Under the pieces are notes generated by a model. It ran no database searches, had not been told where the DNA came from, and saw only the letters and a list, made by a program, of their open reading frames with translations. The translations under genes and the position numbers were made by a program. 64,000 nt of DNA from Pempheris klunzingeri (taxonomy: Eukaryota; Chordata; Actinopteri; Acropomatiformes; Pempheridae): assembly GCF_042242105.1 (NCBI RefSeq), contig NC_092029.1, positions 18,586,885-18,650,884 of the forward strand, in the 5' to 3' direction. Of the stretch, positions 12,086 to 24,963 are shown one piece after another (positions within the stretch are counted from its first letter, which is position 1; every line of letters begins with the position of its first letter).

Positions 12086-12510
12086 CAAATACCTACAAAC
12101 AATACCTAGTAAGAGCCTCAGGTATACTTTGTCTTTAATGCTAATTAGCAAATGCCAGCATACTGTGCAATTAAGACAGCAGAGCCTGACTGATGCCAAT
12201 ACTCATTTGGAGTTTTAAGTTAGAAATCTCATAATGGTGTATTGGCCAATATTAATTTACTTTGACATGGCACAAAGATCAGTCAAATTTGATCACTGAG
12301 CGGGACATTTTAACAGCTTAAAAAAACTTGGAACTTGGGGTTGCCCTCTAGTGGATGAACTATATAACGGAGACACTGTTTCTAAATGACCTCGAACATA
12401 TATTTGAGGCATTTCTGAACTTAAATTGCTTGTTATTTACCGTCCAACAAATGTAAGGATACGCTTATATTGGCTGACATATTGGCTCAGGCTCTCTTAA
12501 ATAGCATTTA
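12086..12510. repeat. Two abutting degraded fish repeats
   Basis: The first part (to about 12180) carries GACCAAATACCTACAAAC and TAATGCTAATTAGCAAATG, matching the repeat also seen at 16218-16510. The second (12180-12510) carries TGTATTGGCCAATATTAAT and GGCTGACATATTGGCTCAGG, a common fish repeat related to TATATTGGC-type copies. A CTCF-like core (TGCCCTCTAGTGG, minus strand) is at 12341-12353. Confidence 0.45.
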
Positions 12511-13127
12511 AATTTTACTCATCCTGGCAGAATTGCCTGACCACAGACTTTGCTCCTGCTGGCCACTGTACACACTCTTTCCATGTACTGACCAAATTAA
12601 AGAAAAACACTGATTCGGCATTAAACAGCCTCAGTGCTCTCGGCGTGCTTGCTTTTTCATACATGTTTTAGAAATGGTTAGAAATATTTTAAATCTGTGC
12701 CACATGTCTGAATGGTATTATTTTTTTGGCAGGTGAGGCAAAAAGTAATCTAGATGGAGATTAGATTTCATTAACTTGCAGCTTGTGGTTTTGTTTATTC
12801 AAAAGATATGAAAGGGAAACAATCTTTTTTGATGCAGTTTTCCTTTAATCAAGGTGCGATGTCTGCAGTTTTGCGCAGGCAGTGCGAGGGCCTTGGTTTA
12901 TGTAGCCCTGGCAAATCAGTGCTATCACAAACCAGAGCTTGCAGTTACAAGAAACTATTTTCCAGAGTGTTTGAGATCATCATTGATGATACGCAATAGG
13001 ACGAGCAACAACTCTTGTTTCTGCAAAGCTGAAGCAGGTCGGCTCTCGGCGTAGCCTGTGTAGCACGGGCCGCTGTATGCTGTGGTTTGTGCCTCAGCTC
13101 TGGCACTCTGTGTCAGTGTGAGGCAGC

Positions 13128-13169
<42 letters not shown>

Positions 13170-13176
13170 TATATAC
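13128..13176. repeat. (CA)n microsatellite
   Basis: About 20 CA units are followed by GATATATACATG. The low-complexity histidine/threonine and cysteine/valine frames over it are artefacts. Confidence 0.95.
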
Positions 13177-14759
13177 ATGCGTACTCAGTCTTCAGCTGCT
13201 GTGAGCGAGCAGAATGCGGTGAAGAAGAGAAGAGCGGCGCTGCTTCGACTCCTCGCTGCCTTCCTGCTGTCAGAGTGATGGCCTACATTCTCGCCTGGAA
13301 AAAAAGAAAAGAAAAAAAAAAGCCTTGTGCAGCAGACTGTGAGAATTTGTGAGGGTGAGGAGGAAATGGAAGAAAGGAGAAAAGTAACGGGGAAGAATGA
13401 GAGAAACAGAAAGATCACGTACAGGAAGAAACTGATAGGGCAAATGAGAAAGCAGAGCAAGGAAAGTGGTTGTTGTGGTGTTGTGAGTGAGTTGACAGTC
13501 AAGTCTCAATGGCCCAGTTTTTCTGAACAAGGCCAGGCCATAATAACAAGAGCCGCACAACAGTTTTTACTTTTCTGCGTGGATTCGGTTGACGGATCTG
13601 ATTACATAATGATAATAGTGGGTTTAGAGGAATAGAACTTTTTTCACAGGTACATTATCCTTTGCTGATGTGACTGGATGTGTGCCTGTGCGCAGAGGAA
13701 AGTGACAAAGATGAATTTTAACAGTTTCACAGTTGTGGGTATCTCACCTTCGATCGGAAGTGAACAGTGTGTGATGAACATATGTTGTTGTTAACACCTT
13801 TTGTGAAGTGAAGCAGAGAGGTGTCTCATGTTCTGGCTTTTAAATGGGCGGGCAGGGAGATACTGCCAAAGTTTCACTAAGATAATGTCGTGCAAAGTTA
13901 AGTCAGCACTTAAATTTGTCTTGGATATTTGTTATTTTTACACATTTGGCATCTTGCAGACTTTTTTTATTATTTGTCTTGTATCGCTTTTATTACTGAA
14001 TCCATAAAGCCGATGACTGGCCTTCGGGCTCCGGTATTCTCAATTTAAAATAAAAGTTGGCATTTTCTCAAAGGCTGCTGCAAACAAAATTGGGTGCAAA
14101 TGCCAACACGCTGACCGCACCATGTCAGAGGGTGAAGTTTGAAGGAGGAAGATTATAATCTCACATACTACTTTACTTTGTGGTGCAAAAAGCAGTGACT
14201 AGTCTTATTGAAATGTCTTTTTTTCCATCAGTCATTGTTTGAAAAAGCAGTTAACAAGTTGAAGTTATTAATTTGGTGTAATTTACTTTGATTTCAGTGG
14301 GAAATGTATTGGGGCAATATTTGAATAATCTTTGAATAGTTCAGTGACCATCCAATAGTATTTTTGCTTAAAATGTGCATCCCTAATACATGATTATTCT
14401 CTATTCTTACTTCCTCATTTACCTTAAAGGTACTCCAATACAGGGATCCAAATGAATTTTTTCACATACACTATTTCATACACATCTCTGCCAGCCGATC
14501 CTGCTACACCTAACCACGACCTAACTTAAACCTAACTACGAATGCAGGGGGTACTGCTATGGGGAACAACCTGATCAGGGAATGGACTCTGGATCTGGAA
14601 TTAATCTGCAGATGCTTCGGTTCAAAAAGAGACCAAACCTTTCTATGGATGTCATTTTTATTAAGCTACAAAAGGCCAAAATTGACCTGCAACAGACTAG
14701 GTAAGCCTTGTTTTTAGCCTGCAAATTGCTGTAAATGCCTTTTTGCTGTGTGAAACTAA

Positions 14760-14915
14760 GTTGGTTTCACACACATTCACACACTGAAGCTGCTTCAGGA
14801 GCAAGTTGGTGTTCAGTGTCTTGCCCTTCGACATGCTGACCCATAGGAGCCGGGGATTGAACCACTGACCTTGCGGTTGAGGGACGACCCACTCTACAGC
14901 TGAGCCACAGCCGTG
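14760..14915 (-). repeat. tRNA-derived SINE
   Basis: On the minus strand it begins GGCTGTGGCTCAGCTGTAGAG, which resembles an RNA polymerase III A box. About 35 bases later comes GGTTCAATCCC, a B-box match. It continues with GACACTGAACACCAACTTG and TTCAGTGTGTGAATGTGTG. Related copies occur at 18030-18276 and 33753-33957. The tRNA-like head supports a SINE rather than a functional tRNA, as no cloverleaf acceptor stem is present. Confidence 0.65.
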
Positions 14916-15882
14916 TAGAGAAGCAGGGGGATGAGAGGAAGATTAAGAAGACTGAAACAGTCCTCTATCTATCATCATGAGAAACTTCAGGAGTCAGAGG
15001 GAAAGCGGCTCGATTTATTGCACAGCCGAAAGGCTGCAAAGCAGTGTATCGGTGTATCTATTGCATCGCTGATGTCTAGACTGTGGCCATTGACAGAGGG
15101 AAACCGAGCACTAAGAGGAAAGGAAGCAGTCTTGTTATGTGAAGTGTAATGTGGTGCAAATAACTACTGTTCGTAGTCCAGATATTTAAATACTGGCTAC
15201 AGGCTTATGGCCGTTCTACATGCCACAGATGTCTTCACACCATCGTCATGGTTGTTTACATCTCTCTTTAGTAGATGCTGTTGCAGTCTGTGATAACTTT
15301 CCTCCCACTCATGGTTTTACAGATGAAGAATCCCAGTACCAGGCATTGTACTCAGCAATAGCTCCATCTCTTACACCAACACCTCTAAACACAGAAAGTG
15401 CAATCCTGTATTTTGTTTGTCTGTATTTTAAGTTTCCAGTGCAAGGTGCAAGTGTGTTAATGGCTAGGCTTTTCCCAGCCCGTGTTTTTTTTTTTTTGAC
15501 CACCTAACCTGAATTGAAATCAGAGCCAAATCACATATGCAGAGACCAGCACGGGAAAGGGAGCTGTAGACAGCCGTCAGAAAGCTTGTGCATGCAGAAA
15601 GAAGCATGGTGAGGCTGTTTAAATTCAACGGTTGACCCTTTTTTGATGTTGGCATGCAGTTAAGATGCTAAAAACTCAACACATGGAGCAGCTGCTCAAT
15701 TTTGAAGTAACGCTTATTGGTTATGGTTTGGTTCGTTGACATGATGATTACAGCATAGATGCCTGAGGTCATGTTGTTGGTTTAGGGACAATAAAGACGC
15801 CTTAAGCCACGCTAGCTGCGTGTCTCTGGGGATAGCAGTCAGTCAACCAGTCGACCGCTTTGGTCCTATATAAAATATCTCA

Positions 15883-16217
15883 ATGACAGCTCCCACTATT
15901 TGCTACTACCACTGTATTATTGCCACTACCTTCCACTGCTGCCATACTTATACTATATTACTGGTATGTGCATGCATGCATATTCTGCTGCACTGGGTCA
16001 ACCTGCTTACTTACCTGAGTACTTACTGTTTACACCTGTTTACATCACAGATTTTACTTGTGTGACTACTTTATACATATTTATATGAGCATTGTTGGAG
16101 GGTACCTGAGATTTAATGTCAGTGCAAGCAATTGCTTCACTATAATTGTGCCCATACATTTTTTTATGGACTACCACCACAACGTTAACATTCGTTGTTT
16201 TCATTGATGACAGTTAG
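15883..16217. other. AT-rich intronic sequence, nothing recognised
   Basis: Short overlapping frames rich in tyrosine, histidine and leucine lie here. They show no domain and no splice context, and I treat them as chance. Confidence 0.5.
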
Positions 16218-16510
16218 ATGAGACTGTTTTGTTCCCCGCAAGATGAATTGTAATAACTTTGTTCGTCAAAGTTTTGTTTGGTTTATGACCAAACACCTGC
16301 AAACATGAAGACACTCCCATCCTCCTTTGTGCTGTACTGTGTTCGTACTAAGTAGAAAGCGTCACCCTGTTAACACCCTAAACTAAGGCAGTGAACGTGG
16401 TAAACATTATACCTGCTAGATACCAGCATGTACATGTAGTATTTAGCTTAAAGAGCTGCTGCAACTAAATTCCTTTTAATAGAGGTGCCAGCCTGGCTGT
16501 GGACTGCTTT
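16218..16510 (+). repeat. Dispersed teleost repeat (GATGAATTGTAATAACTTTG family)
   Basis: It includes AGATGAATTGTAATAACTTTG, TTTATGACCAAACACCTGCA, CTAAACTAAGGCAGTGAACG and GGTAAACATTATACCTGCTA. I recognise this as an abundant non-coding fish repeat. A second, partial copy lies at 63105-63270 and a fragment at 12086-12180. Confidence 0.6.
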
Positions 16511-17464
16511 TGATTTAAATAATCAAATAATAATTAAACATATGAACAGAATATATATAAATATTATATGCAATTGTGCAAGGGTAGTAGCACTGAGTTG
16601 CTTTCTAATTCATGCAGTATTAATAATGCATTACATGCACTTTATAATAATACCAGGACCATAAGTATATTGTAAGTCTTAAACAATTGTTAGGTCTGTT
16701 TCTCATTTAACTTAGTGCCCTACATTTCACCATAGTCAATAGGCTAAATCAGCTCACCCTCCCTCTGACAATAGGCAAAGAAATGTCCATCCAGCTCCCT
16801 TACTTCCTCTGCAGGCCCTTCCCTTACTTTTTCCCCTTGTCCCATTCAGCAGAAACACTGGTCACTGAGGTGTGGTTTTCATCTCAGGTTGTCCTGCAAG
16901 CAGCACCACTTTTTTGACAAGATATGCGTAAAGGAAAAACAGGTTTGGTGACAATGCGAGGGATGACGGCAGTCAGCAGTGTCTGCACAAAGGGACTCAT
17001 GTCACTGACTGCACACAAGAAAGCACTGCACTGGGTGAAATCAGGTTAAGGAAAGATACTGTGCTTACTTGTTGTGCTCATTACCTGAAACCAAAAACAG
17101 TCGATGAGTAATTCCTTTGATTCCAACTACCATGTTTTTGACACGATTATAGTTTCTGACTATTACAAGAATCTGCCTAATAACATGTTGCCATTGAATA
17201 TTTAAGAATCTGAGCATTTTTCCTTAAGTATTTGAATGTTTCTGAAGCAGTTTACAATAAATACATTCAACCATGTGGATACAACCCTAAAGTAAGAATC
17301 ATGGAAGTACATCAGATTCATCAAATACGCTATACTGCTTCAGTTGTACTTGAATTTTCTGCTGAGGTTTGATTCTTCCTTTGGGTTGAGTTATTTTTCA
17401 CGTGCAAACATGTAAAACACACTTGTGACAAACCTGCAGATACCTACAGATTGCTGCTTCATTA

Positions 17465-17770
17465 ATGCCTCAATTAATTGATTGTTTTATTTAGATAGTG
17501 TGAGAAAAATTTTAGATTTCATCGCAGCACAAGGTGACGTATTCAGATTGCCCGTTTTGTCAGACCAAGAGAATCCAAAGACATTTAGTTTACCATCATT
17601 AATGACAAAGAAAAGAATATAATCCTCACATTTGAGAAGCTGGAACGTGCAAATGTTTGGCATTTCTGATTGAAAAATGACGAAATGAATTTATCATCAA
17701 AATAGTTTCTGTGTAGTTTTTTTGATTAATACAGTAATTTGGTAATTGTTTAATTATAGTCAGTAATTAA
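17465..17770 (-). repeat. Degraded MITE copy, reverse orientation
   Basis: Read on the minus strand it contains CATTTTTCAATCAGAAATGCC and CACGTTCCAGCTTCTCAAATG, features of the same MITE family as 11730-12085. The ends are eroded. Confidence 0.5.
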
Positions 17771-18029
17771 TGTGAACAAGCTTTGTTACATTACACATTC
17801 AAGACTGTGAGGTGTGTTTAACCTCGAATCTAACCTAGATTTTATGATGATGAAAACAGTATTAAAATGCCAGCCACACAAGTATTATGCTTTCTTTATG
17901 TGTTGGATCACGGCAACCTCACCAACTAAGGCTAACACTAGTAAAACGAACCTGCATAAACACGTCCCCCGTGGACAGATGACTATGGTTTTATTTTTCA
18001 CAGGGACCGGGCTGAGTGTGTCTGTATAT

Positions 18030-18276
18030 GGTAAATGGTCTGTATATGTATAGCACCTTACTACTCGAAGTGCTTTTACATCACATCCTCATTCACCTAT
18101 TCACACATCATTCTAGGAGACTATTCTTTCACACACTGAAGCTTCAGGAGCAAGTTGGGTTTCAGTGTCTTGCCCAAGGACACTTCGACATGCGGACTCA
18201 TAGCTGGGATAGCCAACCTTCCCATTGTCCCATGGACGACCCACTCTACCTCTTAGCCACAGCCACCCCAAGTGTA
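18030..18276 (-). repeat. tRNA-derived SINE, longer copy
   Basis: The plus strand reads GGTAAATGGTCTGTATATG, then CACTGAAGCTTCAGGAGC, TTTCAGTGTCTTGCCCAAGG and CGACATGCGGACTCATAG, ending CCACTCTACCTCTTAGCCACAGCC. The minus-strand start (GGCTGTGGCTAAGAGGTAGAG) is A-box-like. It is the most complete of the three copies in the window. Confidence 0.65.
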
Positions 18277-18514
18277 TATGCACACACTGTCTTTTTTATG
18301 TTTGATAAACCTTCAGTGTCAAGTGCCCACATTTACACAAACAAATGTTAAAAGATAAGGTGGCTGCCATTGACTGTGCTGTGAAAAGACTTAATTATGA
18401 GTCACATAGAGCTGCAATTATTGACCTGCTCAACTTTACTGAGCGGATTAGTGAGCCATAGCATGAGTCATAGCTGATATGCTTGGTAAATGCATTTAAA
18501 AGAATTTGGATAGT

Positions 18515-18700
18515 ACAGTGGTGCGGTGGTTAGCCCTGTTGGCAAATCCAGGTTCAAATCTGCTTGCCAGCAGGTTTGCGGTCTGAACCTGGTGCTTGCA
18601 TGGGTTCTCTATGGGTAATTGGTGACTGAATTGCCCGTGAGGGTGAGTGGTTGTCTGTCTCTATGTGTTGGCCCTGCGATTGACTGGCAATTTTAGCAAT
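18515..18700 (+). repeat. Fish tRNA-like dispersed repeat (GTGGTGCGGTGGTTAGC family)
   Basis: The sequence GTGGTGCGGTGGTTAGCCCTG followed by CCAGGTTCAAATCTGC has A- and B-box-like spacing. It runs on to GGTGACTGAATTGCCC and GTGGTTGTCTGTCTCTATGTG, a very common fish repeat. It is diverged and carries an internal deletion compared with the remembered family pattern. Confidence 0.55.
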
Positions 18701-19169
18701 GTTGATTAACCAGTCTCCAAAAACCAACTATTAACAGGTGATCAATGTGAGACCAGAACAGATGACTGTATTGTGAGTACTGTGAGTGGTGATGCATCGA
18801 TCATTCAGTGCATGAAATGCTTTTGGATTATAATTAGAAAAGACCACTCTTCAGAATTTGGACTCTCTCATCGACCTTCTTCTAGCTGATAACGTGCTTG
18901 TATAAGCTGGCTGACTTTTCCACATCTGCACCATTTGTCACGTAGTCCTTGTATTTATTTACAAGCATTGATAGATGAGGCATAAAGACGTCCACACTGT
19001 TCCAAAACATGCCAGTGTTGGTGGGTCTACTGAAGCTGAGACTGACTGGGCCTAATTTGGTGAAGGACAGATGGAGCTTCCTCTGAAACTTAGAGGTCAA
19101 GGACTGTGTGGAATGCAGGCTTTACATTATCAGGTATTTGATGTTCATGCTTAAGGGCAGGTTTTCCTG

Positions 19170-19870
19170 GCCAAGTTGGTTGTCCTGTTTGAAATGTATT
19201 ATCATCTCCTTAATCATACCTTGAAGATGAAAAAGTCTAAATATGTCCAAGCTTTCAAAGAATTACTTTTAAACTGGCTGTTTAGTTGCAAGCGCAGAGT
19301 TGAAGGTGCAGAAGAAGTGGACAGAGGTGAAGTGGAGGTGAAGTGCAGGCATCCACTACGAATCCATCCATTCACAAGAAGAAGAAGAGAATTGCTTTGG
19401 CCAAGAAACACAAGAAATGGACATTGGACTGGTGGAAATCTGTACTTTGGTGTGATGAGTCCAAATTTGAGATTTTTGGTTCCACCATGTCTTTGTGAGG
19501 AACAGAAAAGGTGAGAAGATGGTTTCTACATGTGTGGTTCCCACTGTGAAGCACGGAGGAGGAGGTGTGATGGTGTCGGGGTGCTTTCCTGTTGACACTG
19601 GTGGTGTTTTATTCAAAATTCAAGGCATACTGCACCAGCATGGCAACCACAGCGTTCTACAGTGACATGCCGTCCTCTCTGGTTTGCGCCTGTTTCTCAA
19701 CAGGCTTGTGACCTTAAACACACCTCGAGGCTATTTAAGGGCTATTTGACCAATAAGGAGAGTAATGGAGTGCTGTGTCAGATGACCTGGCCTCTACAAT
19801 CACCTAACCTGAACCCTATTGAGATGGTTTGGGATGAGTTGGCCCACAGAGTGATCTGATAAAATCCAAT
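19170..19870 (+). pseudogene. Dead Tc1-like transposase
   Basis: Fragments in shifting frames spell a Tc1-family DDE transposase. First comes AKKHKKWT-like sequence, then WCDESKFEIFGS (first acidic region, about 19450-19485). Next is [18 protein letters not shown] (about 19534-19590), then QQACDLKHTSRLFKGYLTNK in place of the usual QQDNDPKHT. Last is MTWPLQSPNLNPIEMVWDEL, which keeps the terminal glutamate. At least two frameshifts and a changed catalytic region make it non-functional. The N-terminal helix-turn-helix part is missing or too diverged to recognise, and no clear terminal inverted repeats were found. Confidence 0.9.
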
Positions 19871-22281
19871 GAAACATCAGATAGTCTTGGAAATACCTGA
19901 CAGAGGCCACGTCTCAGGTAGACCACTCCTCACAGAGCTTTTTGACTTGGAGGTTTTTGATCATTTCATGGCTAGAGGCAACAACAAAACAGAGTTGCTC
20001 TGGCAGCCCTGTAATGAAAGGGAGTGGATTAGAAGGAATACTTTATCAGTAGGTGTGTTTGAGACTAATCATGTTCCATAGCATGCTCTTGAAAACATTT
20101 TTCTGATGAAGTGTAGTTGCTAACATAACAAGGAAACTGATTCTAATGTCTAAAGGCTGGTTATGTGGAGCTGTGATGCAGCAGTGACTCTGGCTGCAGA
20201 TTCAGCACTGCTGTTGATGGTTTATTGTCGTCTGATGTGTATAGGAACCACAGACTGTCTGAGTGCTTAGTGATGTTCCTGCTGGTGAAGCAGACTGTAC
20301 ACAGGTTGGAGTTTCAGAGCCCTTTGGCCTTTGATCAGCAGTTGGTTGATGTCATGACACAATCACAACACAACACAACACTTGGTGGCACCTTTTAGAC
20401 TGGACTTCACCTTTTGTTTTTGACCTCGCCGGAGCCACAGGCACTTTTCCCCCTTGGGGTTATGGCCATCTGGAAACAACAGGTGTCATAGGCAGAGATG
20501 GGCAAAAATACAAAATCAATTTTGATACAAGATTCAAAATACACAACTTGTAAGTGTATGAAATGAAACCACAAAATGTATCAAAATAAACATTTTTGTC
20601 ATTTAAAAATACAAAAATACCAAGGTGGCATGAAATCAATACGCACATCTCCACTCTATCTGCATAGATTTTGCAGTGTGCATCTTCAAATGACACAGTG
20701 GGTCTCAGTATTGTTAAAACAAACTGATTTGTAAAACATACACCATCCCCATTTTAACTGATAACGTGACAGCGTGTGAAGCCTGCAGTTGACATATTGT
20801 CTAACTTTTTACAAAAGTGTTTATAGTGTGAACAAAAGTGTTACGATTTTTGCCATTCTTGATGGAAACACACTAAGCAGCACATTTCTCACCATTCAAA
20901 GAATTTGCAATAACGTTCTTTGACATTGAGATCTGAGGCGGACAGGATAAATAATGCCGGTGACAGTTTGGTGCTGACGGATAGCTAGCTGGAGTAGGAA
21001 GCTGCCGGAGTACAGTCATACAGTACAGCAGCATCAGTAAACATGGCTGTTGTCTCTCACTAAATCTCAGCATGGCCTAGATTTAACAGTTGGCTATTAA
21101 CCGCTTGGTTATTTACAGACAACACTAAGCCAAACACTACCTGCTGATTCAATCAAATATGTAGAGATGTTCAGATAAGTGATCTCTGGCCACTGCGTTG
21201 GGTCACTGATCCACATCAGACTGAAGGCTGATGGCAGCTATCTGATCAACCTTAATTTATCAAGGAGGGGTTTTGGTTTTTTTTGCAAAGTAATATCACA
21301 CATGGCATGAAATATATGTGTTCTGGTCTGGGAAATTGCCAATGCGTCAGTTTGCATGCATGCATTTGATGTGATCATGCAGGCAGTTTCTGGGGAAAGT
21401 AGTTTCAGTATTTTTAAAATTCAAATATACAAAACACTAAAAAAAAAGATCACATCTGTGTATTTCATCGTTTTTTCTTGTCTTTTTTTATATAAACATT
21501 ACAGTTCTGCCCTCTGTACAACGTCCTCATACGTTTAATTTGCATATATGGCGGAACGGCAAAGTCGATGAATTAAAAATAACATTTTAGGGTTTTGACT
21601 GTGCTTACTGTGGTGTGTGTTCTCGCTTTGTGTTTTGATGAGGCGTTACGGCGTTCATGAGAGGTGAAGCCACGGAAGTTGACAGAACAGTGTGTAGATT
21701 TTTACTGTGTTCAGTCTGTTCCTACCTGCTGGGTGGCTAACTAGCCAGCTGTCTGTGGATATCAAGCTGATGTCTTGTTAAGAAACACAAACATCAGGAG
21801 CAGATGAATTAGTCGGCAGACTTTTCTACTCTTTGTGTGCTGAAACTGATTATTAAAGTGGACATCTGTGCTCTTCTTAGTGGAAGCATCTAGCACTAAT
21901 AACCTGCATATATAGAAATGACGTTTTAGTCGTGTTCTAATCTTACTGCACTTTGCAAGAAAAATGAGGGTTCAGATGCTGCCCTCTTTAACATAAGCTT
22001 TAGATATTTCATTTTCCACATTTCTAAGTATGATAAATTTGTAAGAAAGGGACACATTGCCACTTTTACAGGGACTTGTACTGAAAGTATCAGCGTCACC
22101 TAATCTGAAACATCATGAAAACTCAAGTTTGCTTAATGAAACGAGGTGTTTTTTTGTACAGATCATATTTGATAACTTCCAAGACAAATGAAGAGTCAAT
22201 ACAGCATAATCCAAATGAAAAATCTACGACACTGCATAACAGCATCGTTTCTAATCTCCTTTCTCCATTCTCTCTTCCTAG

Positions 22282-22504
22282 TTGGAGGCCGACAGGCTTC
22301 TCCCTGCACCTGGGATGGTGCCATGTGACAGAGCGGCCGTGGAGCCATAACCCCACCACCACCGCTCCATCATCTCGACTCCAAGCTGCTTGCCCACCAC
22401 TGATCTCACCTCCAGTCTCCCCTTCCTTCCTTTATCTTTGCTCTGAGACCTGGACAAGGCCACCACAGCCACCACATGACTCACCCACTGGAGCCCTAGG
22501 TTAA
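22282..22504 (+). other. ncoa1: Candidate internal non-coding exon of ncoa1
   Basis: A pyrimidine-rich acceptor (CTCCATTCTCTCTTCCTAG) precedes 22282, and a consensus donor GTAAGT begins at 22505. The 223-base interval between is clearly GC-richer than its surroundings and carries several ATG triplets. Its only long frame (22115-22504) runs through the acceptor and has no domain, so if it is an exon it is untranslated leader. RNA evidence is lacking. Confidence 0.4.
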
Positions 22505-22879
22505 GTAAGTACAGTATGGCTGGTCTGCACTGGGTGCTATGTTGGAGTGCTGCAGTATGTCTCACTTTTAAGGTACGGGTGAACACAGTGATGCAGCTTA
22601 CAGCCTATTGTGTCTAACTGTTTATTATTCAGTGTTGATTTTGCTGAATATTCCATTATCATATTTGATTATGTACTTTATTGACTGAAACTTTCAGTGA
22701 TTTACTCTGGTGTGTGAACTGAGCTTCTCACTAAGGCTTAAGGCCATGTTTGTAGGATGGTAGTGGTGAACAGAGGTCAATATTCAGTCTTTAGAGAAGT
22801 AAAGCAAGTCACAAGAGCTGGGTATTGAGCTGAAAATGAGCCATAGACTCAATGTACACACAATCACGGGCTTCATGCT

Positions 22880-23115
22880 TGTTTCGGATGATTGTTTTCG
22901 TTGTCTACTATTCTGTCAGTTATTATATAGTCGTTTGATCATCTGGTCCTTAGTGAACAACATTGATCCCAAGTCATCAGAGAAGAGCAGCAAAACCTGA
23001 CATTTGACATTTGCAAATATTTGGTTTAGTTCCTTGACAAATGAGCCTGTCATCGAAGTTGATGGCAATCATTTTTCTGTTGATTAACTTATTGGTTAAT
23101 TGCTAATCATTTCAG
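22880..23115 (-). repeat. Degraded MITE copy, reverse orientation
   Basis: It contains ATTTGCAAATATTTGG and TTTCTGTTGATTAACTTATTG, with GCTAATCATTTCAGCAGCAG at the right end. These match the reverse complement of the GCAACGATTAG MITE family. Confidence 0.5.
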
Positions 23116-24257
23116 CAGCAGTTAATAGCTAGCCCCAGTGTGTTAAGGAGTGCATCCATCACAATGCATTTGCGTCCTTTACAGAGATCATAGTATCTAC
23201 CCTATACACAGTGGTAGAAAGTATCTCACAGTTGTTTTCATTTAAAGGTTGTAAATGCAGTGTGGGCGTTGGAAGGACTAGTTTCATCTGCTTTTTGTTT
23301 CAATGTTGGCCCTTATTTTGGCCCTTTTTATGCATTTTACAAAGTAAATTGTTAATTTAGAGAAAAAGATGATAAAACTTTGAACACTATCAATTGTTGT
23401 GATGCATAAATTATGAAAGAAAAAGGCCTGGGGTGAAAACAACTGGAAGTAAGATTTAGTATGCACAACAGAATCCATACTTGGCTGAATTTGACACTTG
23501 AGTCTTCACTGTCTCAACACAGACCTAATGGTCTTCCAATTGAATTTTGAAGAGGACCAGTTAGTTCAGGCTAAATTGATAGTTGAGCGAGAGTAACAAG
23601 AAGGCTAATAACCTCTATCTCTCACTGGCCTTTCTGCGTTATTCCCCTGAACCGTGTGCTCCGAGACACGTCGCCCCAAACCGGCTGCGTGCTTCCGAAC
23701 ATCCCAGAATGTCCGACTAGGCCTCCCTCAGCATCTCATGAGGTGAAATGAGGACACAGAAACCCACACTCGCGCTCCAAATGACACAAAGTTCACCGAA
23801 TGATGAATATGCATGTGGAATTATCAGTCCGGCAGTGAATGTGTTTGAGATTGGAAATGCTCTGTGAAAAATGAGGTGAGCAATGACACACATAGGTACT
23901 GAGAGAGGCCTGTCTGAATGGATTCCTTCTTACACTCATGTTGTTTTAAAGAGTATTCATCATTTTACTGATATTTATAGATGCATTTTGTCACTATTTT
24001 TAGTGGTTGAAATGGAAGTTCAATTTGTTCACAGGCAATTCTCCTTACATAGACAAATGCATTTATATTTACATTTGGGTTATACATATTGAATGAGCTG
24101 CAAGTAACATTTCCCTTATGTATCTTGTACTATATATCACTTTTCTGCTCCATTTGCGACACGTATGAGAGAAGTGACTGGGCAGCGGTCCACTGGCTGG
24201 AACTCGCCGCTGCACTCGGCTTTACACTATGCATTCTATACAACAAGTCATTTGGCT

Positions 24258-24313
24258 GTAGTGGTGTAGTGGTGTAGTGGTGTAGTGGTGTAGTGGTGTA
24301 GTGGTGTAGTAGT
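24258..24313. repeat. (GTAGTGGT)7 minisatellite
   Basis: Seven near-perfect tandem copies of the 8-base unit GTAGTGGT; the last copy is GTAGTAGT. The Thr/His-rich minus-strand frame over it is a repeat artefact. Confidence 0.95.
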
Positions 24314-24529
24314 GCGTATGGAGCTGTGTGCAGTTCAAGGTTATTTCTTACTCTTGGTAAACATCCTGGATCTGGGTGTACAAGATGGTGGGAAACAATG
24401 GACTGGAACTTAACAGGGTATTCAGTTGAGAAGCAGGGACTCTTAAAGGACCACACCAATGTTTAAACCCATTTACTACAAATCACGTATACATTAGCCC
24501 TGACCATTTTCCCTAGTGAAAAAAGATCA

Positions 24530-24800
24530 TCAGGGTCAATTTTTGATAATTGATTTAATCATTTTTAAGCAAAAATCTTTGTTTTCTGTGATAGCTAATT
24601 GAAAATATTTAGGTTTTATACAGATGGAATTATTCGATCAGATGAATAGAGACATTTTGAAGGTTACACCTTGGACTGGTGTGATTAGACCTGAAACGAT
24701 TAGTCAATCAACAGAAAATTAACTGGCAAATATGTTGATACTTGCTGATACTCTCTTAAGTCATTTTTCAAGCAAAAATGCCAAATATTTGCATTCTCCA
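24530..24800 (+). repeat. Degraded MITE copies, forward orientation
   Basis: TTTTTGATAATTGATTTAATC (24541 on) and GAAACGATTAGTCAATCAAC with TCATTTTTCAAGCAAAAATG (24696-24780) mark two pieces of the same family as 11730-12085. Confidence 0.55.
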
Positions 24801-24963
24801 TTTTTATGCCACGTCAGAATAAAGGGACACACAGTAAGCACATGGCTGCACCTGTATGTTCTAGTAGTGTAGTTTTCTTTTTCTTTACTTAAAAACTTTG
24901 ACTGCTAATTCAGTGACTGGTCTGTGTAAAACTGAAGGCCATGATAAGTTCCAATTGGTTTTA

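Larger units (their letters stand above)
8855..22281 (+). other. Long 5' intron of ncoa1 (presumptive), filled with old repeats
   Basis: No coding exon is recognisable here. The interval contains simple repeats, several degraded fish MITE copies, tRNA-like SINEs and one dead Tc1-like transposon, listed separately. Short frames with homopolymer-derived residues (for example 9056-9286, 13185-13560) are not genes. The intron call depends on the first exon being at 8.1-8.85 kb. Confidence 0.45.

Noticed and set aside
14760..18700. Possible functional tRNA genes at the A/B-box matches
   Set aside because: No full cloverleaf or acceptor stem is present and the sequences continue into repeat bodies, so they are SINE heads.
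18882..19100. Minus-strand 72-codon frame beside the Tc1 wreck
   Set aside because: No match to a transposase or host domain that I can see; likely chance or part of a diverged element.
22115..22504. 129-codon frame considered as a coding exon
   Set aside because: It reads straight through a good splice acceptor, has no recognisable domain, and the true ncoa1 start codon is at 33452. At most it overlaps a non-coding exon.
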